Shown: piece by piece, positions 38,329 through 46,551 of the stretch
How positions within the stretch are numbered: the first letter of the stretch is position 1
Layout of the letters: each line of letters begins with the position of its first letter
Origin: Pseudomonas sp. M30-35
GTDB lineage: Bacteria > Pseudomonadota > Gammaproteobacteria > Pseudomonadales > Pseudomonadaceae
NCBI RefSeq assembly: GCF_002163625.1
Contig: NZ_CP020892.1
Span: 868,001 to 932,000, forward strand
DNA length: 64,000 nucleotides
Reading direction: 5' to 3'
Translations under genes and position numbers: made by a program
The notes under the pieces: generated by a model
What the model saw: the letters and a program-made list of their open reading frames with translations, nothing else
Database searches by the model: none
What the model was told of the DNA's origin: nothing

Positions 38329-39249
38329 ATGAATTACGAGCTGCAAGACATACGTGCTTTCGTCAAAATTGCTGAGCACGGCAGTTTTCACGAGGCGGCT
38401 GATGCGATACATCTGTCGCAACCCGCCTTAACAAGGCGCATGCAGAAGCTGGAAGAGGGGTTAGGTACTCAGTTGCTTGACCGCACGACAAGGCGGGTGA
38501 GCCTGACGGCTGTTGGACGTGACTTCCTGCCCAAAGCGCAGCGCTTGCTGGATGATTTTGAGCGCTCGATTCTAGGCATACAGGAGTTAGCGGAGCGTCA
38601 ATCAGGGCAAGTAACTTTGGCCTGCATCCCCACCGCGGCTTTTTATTTCTTGCCGATTGTTATTCGTGAGTTTAATCAGCAATACCCTAAAGTCCGCATT
38701 CGTATTCTCGACCATAGTGCGCATGAGGGGCTGGAAGCTGTGCTGCGTGGCGAGGCAGATTTTGGGATCAGTATGCTCAGCGGCCAGAGTGCCGAAATTG
38801 ATTTTACGCCGCTGGTTAACGAGCCTTTCGTGTTGGCTTGTAGGCGTGACCATCCTTTGGCAAAACAAGAACAGGTGGCTTGGCGTGAGTTGAGTGATTA
38901 TCGTCTCATCGGCGTTGGACGTATGAGCGGTAACCGTGTGCTTCTGGATCACGGTCTGGCGAATCTGGATTGGCGCCCTAGCTGGTTTTATGAAGTGCAG
39001 CATTTGTCCACTTCGTTGGGCATGGTCGAAGCCGGGCTTGGCGTTTCGGCGCTGCCCAGTTTGGCAATGCCCGCCGAGGATCACCCGATATTGGTTCAGC
39101 GCCCGTTAGTTGACCCGGTGATTAGCCGTACGCTTGGGTTGGTACGTAAGCATGGCTCATCGCTCTCGCCTGCGGCTGAGAAATTCATCGACACACTGCT
39201 CCGGCATTGGTCAGGCAATGCGTCATTGATTAAGCCACCGAGTGAGTAG
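38329..39249 (+). CDS. LysR-family regulator divergent from the tricarboxylate operon
   Basis: The 306-residue protein has the LysR HTH (about residues 1-60; HGSFHEAADAIHLSQPALTRR) and an effector domain from about 90. It is divergent from the PrpF-porin-tct operon and is its probable regulator, with the imported acid or its isomer as co-inducer; this is inference from position. The ATG at 38329 has AGG eight bases upstream; TTG at 38323 is the alternative. The gene lies convergent to the quinone oxidoreductase, with a small stem (39289-39312) between them. Confidence 0.9.
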   Translation: MNYELQDIRAFVKIAEHGSFHEAADAIHLSQPALTRRMQKLEEGLGTQLLDRTTRRVSLTAVGRDFLPKAQRLLDDFERSILGIQELAERQSGQVTLACIPTAAFYFLPIVIREFNQQYPKVRIRILDHSAHEGLEAVLRGEADFGISMLSGQSAEIDFTPLVNEPFVLACRRDHPLAKQEQVAWRELSDYRLIGVGRMSGNRVLLDHGLANLDWRPSWFYEVQHLSTSLGMVEAGLGVSALPSLAMPAEDHPILVQRPLVDPVISRTLGLVRKHGSSLSPAAEKFIDTLLRHWSGNASLIKPPSE

Positions 39250-39328
39250 CCATTCTCTGTTCTGAATGACTATTTGGCTGCACGCTGTCTGCCCGCGGGA
39301 TACTACGGGCAGCAGCAGCGCCGCTCGC

Positions 39329-40327
39329 TCAGTTCATTGTCAGGACAATCTTGCCGATGTGCTCGCCGTTCTCCATGCGCTTATGTGCCTGCGCCACCTC
39401 TGTGAATGGGTAAACCTTATCGATGATTGGTGTGCAGCGCCCGGCTGCAAGCGCGGGCCATACCTGTTCGCGTAACTGTTGGGCGATTGCGGCTTTTTCA
39501 TCGTCAGTGCGAGGGCGCAACAGTGAGCCGGTGACTATTGCACGCTTGCCCAGAATCGCCATCAGATTCGCGTCCTGGGCTTTTGCTCCGCCGAGAAAGC
39601 CAATCATGACCAGGCGGCCATCCATCGCCAGAGCGCTGATATTATTGTTGAAGTAAGAGCCGCCCATGATGTCGAGGATGACATCGACGCCTTGGTCAGC
39701 GGTCTTTTGCATAATCACTTGAGCAAAGTCCTGCTCGCGGTAATTGATCGGTTCAGCGCCGAGCTTACGAATTGCCGCGCACTTTTCCTCACTGCCTGCA
39801 GTGGCGAATGCTTCGATGCCAAACTCGCGGCAGAGCATCAACGCGGTGGTGCCAATACCGCTGGTGCCGCCATGAATCAACACTCGCTGGCCTTTTTTTG
39901 CCCCGCCAATGCCAAATACGTTGGCCCAGACAGTGAAGAATGTTTCTGGAATCGCCGCCGCATGCACCCAATCCAACCCATCAGGAATTGGCAGGGTTTG
40001 TCCGGCCGGGGCGACGCAGTATTGTGCGTAACCGCCGCCATTGGTTAGCGCGCAGACTTTGTCGCCAACCTTAAAGTCACTGACGCCAGTACCCAGTGCG
40101 ACCACTTCGCCAGCTACTTCCAAACCGGGGATTGGGCTCATGCCGGGTTTCATTGGGTACTTGCCGGCGCGCTGAATCACGTCGGGGCGATTAATTCCAG
40201 CGGCGTGTACATGAATCAGTACTTCCCCTGCGCCTGGCGTTGGCACTGAAGTTTGCCGGGGCTGTAAAACTTCAGGGCCGCCGGGTTCGGTGATCTCGAT
40301 CTGTGTCATTTGTGTTGGAAGAGTCAT
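39329..40327 (-). CDS. Zinc-free NAD(P)H quinone oxidoreductase (PIG3-like)
   Basis: The 332-residue medium-chain reductase has no catalytic-zinc cysteine pattern but shows IHGGTSGIGTTALMLCREFG as the nucleotide motif and the quinone-reductase segments AGINRPDVIQRAGKYP and IPGLEVAGEV. Such enzymes reduce quinones with NADPH. GGAGG precedes the ATG at 40327; the frame extends 63 codons upstream without family resemblance. Confidence 0.9.
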   Translation of the reverse strand: MTLPTQMTQIEITEPGGPEVLQPRQTSVPTPGAGEVLIHVHAAGINRPDVIQRAGKYPMKPGMSPIPGLEVAGEVVALGTGVSDFKVGDKVCALTNGGGYAQYCVAPAGQTLPIPDGLDWVHAAAIPETFFTVWANVFGIGGAKKGQRVLIHGGTSGIGTTALMLCREFGIEAFATAGSEEKCAAIRKLGAEPINYREQDFAQVIMQKTADQGVDVILDIMGGSYFNNNISALAMDGRLVMIGFLGGAKAQDANLMAILGKRAIVTGSLLRPRTDDEKAAIAQQLREQVWPALAAGRCTPIIDKVYPFTEVAQAHKRMENGEHIGKIVLTMN

Positions 40328-40641
40328 GATGCAGTGCCTCCGCAGCAGGGTTGAGTTGCATGTTGTGTGCGACTGGTTAAAGTCATGGCTGGTTCCACAA
40401 TAAGTACGATGACGATTGCAGCACGGCTGATTATCAAATAATGCGATAGGCTGGCTGGCATTGGTATTTAACGGGGTATCTAACCGTGCTGGGCTCCTGA
40501 TAGCCACTTTGCTCAAGGCTTTGCGCTAGTATCAGCGAATTGGTTACCCTGCATGAATATGACGCGCTCACCACCCTAACAACTTTGTTGTGATCATTCG
40601 TGCTGTAGCCGGACCCACATAACGATTATTGAGGGCGCTCA
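40328..40641. other. 314-base intergenic gap between quinone reductase and SDR genes
   Basis: This divergent gap must hold both promoters. The only symmetry I see is ACAAC-TTT-GTTGT (40579-40591), short and possibly chance. No small gene, repeat or terminator was recognised. Confidence 0.5.
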
Positions 40642-41487
40642 ATGCACCGCAAGGTATTTGCCAGCAAAGTGTTTGATCGCAAAGTCGTGCTGATTACTGG
40701 CGGCTGTGCGGGCATTGGCCGTGCGTTAGCCATGCGCGCCGCGCAAGGTGGTGCGCGATTGGTGATTCTTGACTTGCAGCAAGAGTCACTCGACAGCCTT
40801 GTCCAGCACCTTGAAGACCATCACAACGTTGAAGCTCTGGGCGTGTGTTGTGATGTCGCCGATGCCCAGGCGGTCGAGCAGGCGGTGGCACTTGCGGTCG
40901 AGCGCTTTGGTGGTATCGATGTGCTGGTCAATAACGCCGGTATTACCCATCGCAGCAACTTTGCCGATACCGAGCTTGGGGTGTTTCAACGGGTTATGGC
41001 GGTCAACTATTTTGGCGCGGTGCACTGCACCAGAGCTGCGTTACCAAGCCTGATTGCACGTAGCGGTCAGATCATCGTGCTCAGCTCGCTGTCTGGTTTT
41101 GCGCCTTTGCTTTACCGCAGTGCCTATAACGCCAGCAAGCATGCCTTGCATGGGTTATTTGAAACACTGCGCTCCGAACTCAAAGGTTCTGGGGTCAATG
41201 TGATGCTGGTTTGCCCCGGCTTTACTGCCACCGATCTGCGCAAAAATGCTTTGGTTGGCGATGGCTCCGTTGCACCGCAACCGCCACTGGCGATTGGTAA
41301 GGTTGCTTCCGCACAGGACGTTGCCGAGGCCATCTATCAAGGTGCGTTAAAGCGTAAGCGTCTATTGGTCTTATCCAACGTCAATTGGCGTGCGCGGCTG
41401 TTGGCTAGGTTCTTCCCACGGTTATTCGAGCGCGTGTTGTTGCCTCGTCTTTCTGGCCTGAAACCCCTGCGGTCGGGGACGCGCTAG
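40642..41487 (+). CDS. Short-chain dehydrogenase/reductase
   Basis: The 281-residue SDR has TGGCAGIGRALA as the cofactor motif (about residues 19-30), VNNAGITH, and the catalytic Ser-Tyr-Lys in SSLSGFAPLLYRSAYNASK. The C-terminal tail is basic and hydrophobic (WRARLLARFFPRLFERVLLP), which may attach it to the membrane. Substrate unknown. Its TAG stop overlaps the GTG of the following binding-protein gene by one base (TAGTG), implying coupling. Confidence 0.87.
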   Translation: MHRKVFASKVFDRKVVLITGGCAGIGRALAMRAAQGGARLVILDLQQESLDSLVQHLEDHHNVEALGVCCDVADAQAVEQAVALAVERFGGIDVLVNNAGITHRSNFADTELGVFQRVMAVNYFGAVHCTRAALPSLIARSGQIIVLSSLSGFAPLLYRSAYNASKHALHGLFETLRSELKGSGVNVMLVCPGFTATDLRKNALVGDGSVAPQPPLAIGKVASAQDVAEAIYQGALKRKRLLVLSNVNWRARLLARFFPRLFERVLLPRLSGLKPLRSGTR

Positions 41488-42272
41488 TGAGGGCTGCTTT
41501 GCTGTTGGTCGTCATGTTGTCGAGCTTTCAGGTGGTGGCGGACTCATTAACCCTTAAAGTGATGACTGATGTCTGGCCGCCGTTTCGCATGCTTGATGCA
41601 AACGGCAAACTGCATGGGTTGGATATTGATTTACTGCATGAAATTGAGCAGCGCAGCGGCTACCAATTGATCGTTGAGCGAGCACCTTGGGCGCGTGGAC
41701 TGGCAGCGTTGAAGTCAGGGCGGGCGGATATGATGGCCGGGCTGGCGAAAACTCCGGCGCGTGAGCAACACATTAATTATTTAGAACCGGCTTATTACGC
41801 CTGCGCGCCACGAATTTACGTGGCGCCTGAGGCTGCGCCATTGCTGACCAGTTACCAGCAACTCGCGGGTTTGCGTATCGGCTATGTGCTCGACTCTGCT
41901 TACTTCGAGCCTTTTGATAGCGATAAAGCCCTGAAAAAAGTCGCCGTGCCTAGTGAGTCGCAACTGCTGGGAATGTTAGCCCGTGGCCGTATCCAGGCAT
42001 TCGTCGGCACTAACTGTCAGGTTGACTATGAGTTGCGCGACCCGAAGAAAGCCAAGCACATCGCTAAGGCTGTCTATAAGCCCGATAGTTATATCGGCTT
42101 GTATCTGGGTTTTAGTCGTGAGGGCGATCATGCTGCCGCGATAAAGCGCATCAGTGAAGTATTACAGCAACTACGTAAAGACGGCTGGGTCGAGCGGCGC
42201 GCAGAACATTATGGGCTGGCGAAATCGAGCCTGCCTGAGTATCGCGCGCGCTTGTCGCCTGTCGCGGATTAA
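41487..42272 (+). CDS. Periplasmic solute-binding protein, family 3 (amino-acid type)
   Basis: The 261-residue protein has a signal peptide (MRAALLLVVMLSSFQVVADS, cleavage near VVADS) and a SBP_bac_3 fold with DVWPPFRMLDANGKLHGLDI and RADMMAGLAKTPAREQHINY. No ABC permease genes adjoin it, so it may feed a distant transporter or act as a sensor input. It overlaps the SDR gene at its start and the convergent YciC-like gene at its end by four bases. The start is GTG. Confidence 0.82.
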   Translation: MRAALLLVVMLSSFQVVADSLTLKVMTDVWPPFRMLDANGKLHGLDIDLLHEIEQRSGYQLIVERAPWARGLAALKSGRADMMAGLAKTPAREQHINYLEPAYYACAPRIYVAPEAAPLLTSYQQLAGLRIGYVLDSAYFEPFDSDKALKKVAVPSESQLLGMLARGRIQAFVGTNCQVDYELRDPKKAKHIAKAVYKPDSYIGLYLGFSREGDHAAAIKRISEVLQQLRKDGWVERRAEHYGLAKSSLPEYRARLSPVAD

Positions 42273-42931
42273 CCTTCGGCGGGTTGCTGTTTATGCAGCA
42301 TGAATATGCGAAACAACACGACGCTGGCAAATAGCTGCAAGAAGTTGTCTGTGCTATTGAGTAGTACCTCAAAAACTCCGCCTGCATCCGTACCTTGAGT
42401 GGCTTGCAGCCAGCCGCTAAGCAGCCACAGCGGTACCATCACGATAAGCACACAACCGGCAATTGGCCAGAAATAGCCGCGCGTCATCTCGAAGCTCTCA
42501 TGCAGTGCCTTGATCGGGGTGAGGCCGCGCAACACCAGCAAGTACTCGGCAAACGCCAATTTGATCATGAACCACAGGCCCGGAATGATGAACAGCGAAG
42601 CACCAAGCGCAATGACCAGTGTGCTGATTGCCGTTAGCAGGGCGAAAGCGGGCCACATGTGCAGGCTGGTGGCGATTAAGTTGCGTATCTGTGGCGACTC
42701 GTTGCGGCTGCGCGCATCGAGAAACAGAATCAACGCCCCGGTATACAGCGGATAAAACAACAGGCCGAGCATTATTCCATAGACCATCTCGTTTTCAGGC
42801 CCAGCGATACTGCTGATCCATAGATGGATAACTGATTCGAGAATGATCAGCGGGAGGCACAGTTTGGCGATGCTCAGCAGGTTAGTACTAAAGAAGAACC
42901 AGGAGTCGCGCAGGATCGCAGTGATATTCAT
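42269..42931 (-). CDS. YciC-like (UPF0259) membrane protein
   Basis: The 220-residue protein has about six hydrophobic segments and a Gly/Pro-containing centre (LFIIPGLWFMIKLAFAEYLL) followed by a short helix with LHESFEMTRGYFWP, as in YciC proteins. Function unknown. No good Shine-Dalgarno sequence precedes ATG 42931 or GTG 42946, so the start is uncertain by five codons. Confidence 0.7.
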   Translation of the reverse strand: MNITAILRDSWFFFSTNLLSIAKLCLPLIILESVIHLWISSIAGPENEMVYGIMLGLLFYPLYTGALILFLDARSRNESPQIRNLIATSLHMWPAFALLTAISTLVIALGASLFIIPGLWFMIKLAFAEYLLVLRGLTPIKALHESFEMTRGYFWPIAGCVLIVMVPLWLLSGWLQATQGTDAGGVFEVLLNSTDNFLQLFASVVLFRIFMLHKQQPAEG

Positions 42932-43054
42932 TGGGGGCTTGATCACGTATTGATGGGGCAGCAGTTAAACAGGACGTCACTTTAGCCGATCTGGCAGAGG
43001 CTCCCCAAGCACGACGTGCTCGCGGCAGCGACTCAACCTGTAACCCTGTATGAC

Positions 43055-43633
43055 TCAAGGCTGGTTTGCCAGCCGTTTACGCAGTTCCGCGCAGCTGACA
43101 ACCTCGGCGTACTCATCGCGAAGATTAGCCATCGCCATGTTATGGACATCATCGGCGCTGCGCGGATTGCCGGCAAAGTCGGTTTTGTCGAAGGTGTAGC
43201 AGGCATCATTGACCACCACAGTCTTGAACCCCAGATTGCTGGCGCTGCGCGCTGTGGCTTCGACCGAGTTCTCGCTGGCCACGCCAACAATCACCACCTG
43301 CTCGATGCCGCGCACATGCAGCCAACGCTCAAGCGCTGAGTGACAAAAGGCATCAGTCACATTTTTTTCCAGTACGTACTCATCGGCTAACGGCTCAAGC
43401 GCGGGTTGAAACAGGGCTCCGCTCTGGCCCGGCGCAAATACTGAGTCAGCCTGTCTGGAAATATGGCGAATATGCACAAGCGGCCAACCGGCAGCGCGCC
43501 AATGTTGCTGCAGCGCTGCGATCTGTTGCTCGGCACCGGGGTTATTACGCGGCAGGCTGACGCGCTGAATACCTTGCTGCATGTCGATGGTCAGCAGAGC
43601 GGTGAGTGAGTCAAATTGGGCAACTGCGGGCAT
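43055..43633 (-). CDS. Isochorismatase-family hydrolase with Ser in place of the catalytic Cys
   Basis: The 192-residue protein shows the family fold with D17 in LLTIDMQQGI and K90 in LEKNVTDAFC. The third catalytic position, where cysteine hydrolases have a Cys in a motif like NHCVE, reads ENSVEATAR here, giving Ser at residue 123. Some family members (including true isochorismatases such as EntB, which lacks the Cys) work without this thiol, so activity may remain but not as a cysteine amidase. Neighbours give no substrate clue. Confidence 0.85.
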   Translation of the reverse strand: MPAVAQFDSLTALLTIDMQQGIQRVSLPRNNPGAEQQIAALQQHWRAAGWPLVHIRHISRQADSVFAPGQSGALFQPALEPLADEYVLEKNVTDAFCHSALERWLHVRGIEQVVIVGVASENSVEATARSASNLGFKTVVVNDACYTFDKTDFAGNPRSADDVHNMAMANLRDEYAEVVSCAELRKRLANQP

Positions 43634-43808
43634 GGTTCACCTTTGATCTATAGGCTGTGCCTGGCTGTCAGTAGCAGGCAAACGAAGTGTCGGTTTGCAG
43701 GTGGTTTCATCGGTTCAGCGGCCTTTTTACAGCACCACGTCTGTAGGGCTGGCATACTGTTCCTTATCTTGCATGCTGTGCTCGTCAGCCGCCACCCGAG
43801 GAAATCCG

Positions 43809-44285
43809 GTGAAAAAAATCGCCCTATTCGCCGATGTACAAAACCTCTATTACACCGTTCGCCAAGGCTATGGTTGTCACTTTAACTATTCGGCGCTGTG
43901 GGAACAGGTCAGTCAGAATGGCGAGATTGTCGAGGCCTACGCCTATGCAATCGACCGTGGTGACCCGAAACAGCAGCAATTCCAGCAGATATTGCGCAAC
44001 CTTGGCTTCACCGTAAAGCTCAAGCCGTATATCCAGCGTAGCGATGGTTCGGCCAAGGGCGATTGGGATGTGGGTATCACCATCGATATCATGGATGCTG
44101 CGCCACGTGTTGATGAGGTTGTGCTGGCCTCGGGCGACGGCGACTTCGCGATCTTGCTGGATAAAATCCGCGCCAGTCATGGTGTTGAGGCGATCGCTTA
44201 CGGCGTGCCGGAACTTACCGCTCAAGCACTGATGCGCGCTGCCAGCAAATATGTGCCGATTGAAGGCGCTTTACTGCTCAAGTAA
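43809..44285 (+). CDS. NYN-domain (LabA/DUF88-type) putative ribonuclease
   Basis: The 158-residue protein is a single NYN/PIN-fold nuclease domain: FADVQNLYYTVRQ (Asp and Asn of the active site), GDWDVGITIDIMDAAP, and LASGDGDFAILLDKI with its acidic cluster. The start is GTG 43809, with GAGGAAA upstream and the family N terminus KKIALFADVQN; the longer ATG frame at 43695 is not family-like. NYN proteins cleave RNA in processing or decay. It is 86 bases from the following exonuclease in the same direction. Confidence 0.85.
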   Translation: MKKIALFADVQNLYYTVRQGYGCHFNYSALWEQVSQNGEIVEAYAYAIDRGDPKQQQFQQILRNLGFTVKLKPYIQRSDGSAKGDWDVGITIDIMDAAPRVDEVVLASGDGDFAILLDKIRASHGVEAIAYGVPELTAQALMRAASKYVPIEGALLLK

Positions 44286-44371
44286 TTTTTTGCGCCTGGG
44301 CTGTGTCGATACCGTGAAACCTTGGCGTGTGTGCCAAGTCATTATGACGCTTGTATATCAGGACTTTTTCC

Positions 44372-44983
44372 GTGGAACAGATTGCTGTAATCGACTTTGA
44401 GACCACCGGCATGTCGCCGGCGCAACAAGCCCGCGCCACTGAAATTGGCGTTGCAATAGTGCAGGACGGGCAGATTGTTACGCGCTATCAAAGTCTGATG
44501 AACAGCGGCGCCTGGGTGCCACCGTTTATTCAGCAGCTGACCGGCATTAGCAACGCCATGTTGCGCGATGCCCCGCCAGCCGCACAGGTGATGAACGAGG
44601 TCGCGGACTTTGTCGGTGACATTCCACTCATGGCGCACAACGCGGCATTCGACCAAAAGTTTTGGGACGCCGAGCTAGCGCTGGTAAGGCGTAAGCGGGT
44701 ACAGCCGTTTGCCTGCTCCTTGCTGTTATCACGCCGTCTGTTGCCGCAAGCGCCGAGCCACAAGCTGGGCAACCTCAATCGTTGGGCGCAGCTACCCTCA
44801 ACCGGCCAAGCTCACCGCGCGTTGGCTGATGCTGAGATGGCGGCGAACCTCACCTGTTTTATGAGCGCCTTGCTGCGCGAGCGCCATGGTATTAGCGAAA
44901 TCACGCATGAGCTGTTTTGTGCTTTGCAGAAAATTCCTGCGGCCAAGATGGGGCTGGCACTCGAACGCCTGCGTCAGGCTTGA
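44372..44983 (+). CDS. DnaQ-like DEDDh 3'-5' exonuclease
   Basis: The 203-residue protein carries all three exonuclease motifs: DFETTG near the N terminus, HNAAFDQKF in the middle, and HRALADAEMAA with the terminal His/Asp pair. It has no polymerase domain, so it is a stand-alone exonuclease like DnaQ or RNase T-type proteins; the polymer acted on is unclear. The GTG at 44372 has AGGA upstream; the TTG at 44351 is the alternative. It follows the NYN gene. Confidence 0.86.
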   Translation: MEQIAVIDFETTGMSPAQQARATEIGVAIVQDGQIVTRYQSLMNSGAWVPPFIQQLTGISNAMLRDAPPAAQVMNEVADFVGDIPLMAHNAAFDQKFWDAELALVRRKRVQPFACSLLLSRRLLPQAPSHKLGNLNRWAQLPSTGQAHRALADAEMAANLTCFMSALLRERHGISEITHELFCALQKIPAAKMGLALERLRQA

Positions 44984-45100
44984 ATCTGGCGGCGCAAGAG
45001 ACTCAGTTGTAGACGCTGCTTGCTGCGGCACCTGAAACCGCGCGCAGCCTGCTAAACTACGCGGCATTATTTTTCGCGTTACTTCATCAGGTTATCCACC

Positions 45101-46432
45101 ATGACTTTTGCCTCGCTCAACTTGATTGAGCCGCTGTTGCGCACCCTTGACGGTCTCGATTACAAAACCCCGACGCCGGTGCAGGCGCAAGCTATACCGC
45201 CGATTCTGCAGGGGCGCGATTTGATGGCTGCGGCACAAACCGGCACCGGCAAGACCGCAGGTTTTGCCCTGCCGCTGCTGCAACGCTTGATGATGGAAGG
45301 CCCCAGCGTTGCCAGCAATTGCATACGCGCGCTGGTGCTGGTGCCGACTCGCGAACTGGCTGAGCAAGTTCAGCAGAGTTTCCAGACTTACGGTCAGCAC
45401 CTGCCGCTGCGCAGCTATGCGGTGTACGGCGGCGTTAGCATCAACCCGCAGATGATGAAGCTGCGTAAAGGGCTTGATGTGCTGGTGGCAACGCCCGGGC
45501 GTTTGCTCGATTTGTATCGCCAGAACGCGGTTAAGTTTAATCAGTTGCAAGTGCTGGTCCTGGATGAAGCCGACCGTATGCTCGATCTGGGTTTTGCCCG
45601 TGAGCTGGATGACCTGTTTAGCGCCTTGCCGAAAAAACGCCAGACGCTGCTGTTCTCGGCGACATTTTCCGATGCGATTCGCAGCATGGCTGGTGAGATG
45701 TTGCGCGACCCGCTGAGCATTGAAGTCAGCCCGCGTAATGCGGCGGCCAAGTCGGTGAAGCAGTGGCTGGTCACTGTGGATAAAAAGCGCAAGGCCGAGC
45801 TGTTCTTGCACCTGTATCAAAGTAAAAAGTGGCAGCAAGTGTTGGTGTTCGTGAAAACCCGTAAAGGGGTCGATGAGCTCGAAGCCGAATTACAACGCAA
45901 TGGCATTAGCGCTGATGCGATTCACGGTGACAAACCACAGCCCACTCGTTTGCGCGCACTGCAGCGTTTCAAGCAGGGTGAAGTCAAAGTATTGGTCGCG
46001 ACCGATGTAGCGGCGCGCGGCTTGGATATCGACGACATGCCATTGGTGGTCAACTTTGACTTGCCGATTGTGGCCGAAGACTACGTACACCGCATCGGTC
46101 GTACCGGTCGTGCCGGAGCGACGGGGCAAGCGGTTTCATTGGTCTGCGCCGATGAAGTGCAACTGCTGGCGGCAATCGAAAGCATGACCCAGCAAATTTT
46201 GCCGCGCGTAGATGAACCAGACTTTATTCCCGACCATCGTGTGCCGCAGACTGTTGCGGGTGGTGCGGTGATTAAAAAACCAAAGAAAGCCAAGAAACCG
46301 AAAGTGCTTGGTGGCAATAAGGCCGGTAGCTTGGGGCGCTGGCTTGAAAGCGATGAACCTGCTGAGCCGCCAATCAAAGCGATCCGCAAAGTGCCAAGCT
46401 TCGGCGGTAAGCCGGTCAAGCGCGGCAAATAA
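45101..46432 (+). CDS. rhlE: DEAD-box RNA helicase RhlE-like
   Basis: The 443-residue helicase shows AAQTGTGKT, PTRELAEQV, VLDEADRMLD, SATF, and HRIGRTGRAG, with a basic C-terminal tail (about residues 380-443) rich in KKPKKAKKPK. RhlE helicases act in ribosome assembly and RNA decay. It is followed by a hairpin-containing gap and then the cystathionine gamma-synthase-like gene. Confidence 0.92.
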   Translation: MTFASLNLIEPLLRTLDGLDYKTPTPVQAQAIPPILQGRDLMAAAQTGTGKTAGFALPLLQRLMMEGPSVASNCIRALVLVPTRELAEQVQQSFQTYGQHLPLRSYAVYGGVSINPQMMKLRKGLDVLVATPGRLLDLYRQNAVKFNQLQVLVLDEADRMLDLGFARELDDLFSALPKKRQTLLFSATFSDAIRSMAGEMLRDPLSIEVSPRNAAAKSVKQWLVTVDKKRKAELFLHLYQSKKWQQVLVFVKTRKGVDELEAELQRNGISADAIHGDKPQPTRLRALQRFKQGEVKVLVATDVAARGLDIDDMPLVVNFDLPIVAEDYVHRIGRTGRAGATGQAVSLVCADEVQLLAAIESMTQQILPRVDEPDFIPDHRVPQTVAGGAVIKKPKKAKKPKVLGGNKAGSLGRWLESDEPAEPPIKAIRKVPSFGGKPVKRGK

Positions 46433-46442
46433 ACCCTTAGCG

Positions 46443-46503
46443 AGCAAGGTATTGATGTCCTTGGGCGACACGCTTCGCGTTTTGCCCTTACTCAATACCT
46501 GCT
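46443..46503 (+). other. Long hairpin in the rhlE to gamma-synthase gap
   Basis: AGGTATTGA (46447-46455) pairs with TCAATACCT (46492-46500); flanking AGC/GCT extends the stem past one bulged A. Smaller GGGC/GCCC and ACGC/GCGT pairings lie within. There is no T run, so it is not a plain terminator. It could be the rhlE 3' end or a 5' leader element of the next gene. Confidence 0.42.
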
Positions 46504-46551
46504 ATCCGCCACTTTCGGCTTGAAGCACACCGACCGACCAGGAACCACATA

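Noticed and set aside
39289..39312. CTGCCCG/CGGGCAG stem between lysR and the quinone reductase as an intrinsic terminator
   Set aside because: Only 7 bp and no T run on either strand.
45092..45838. 248-codon minus-strand frame inside rhlE
   Set aside because: Antisense to intact helicase motifs; rich in Gln/His/Arg as expected of a shadow frame.
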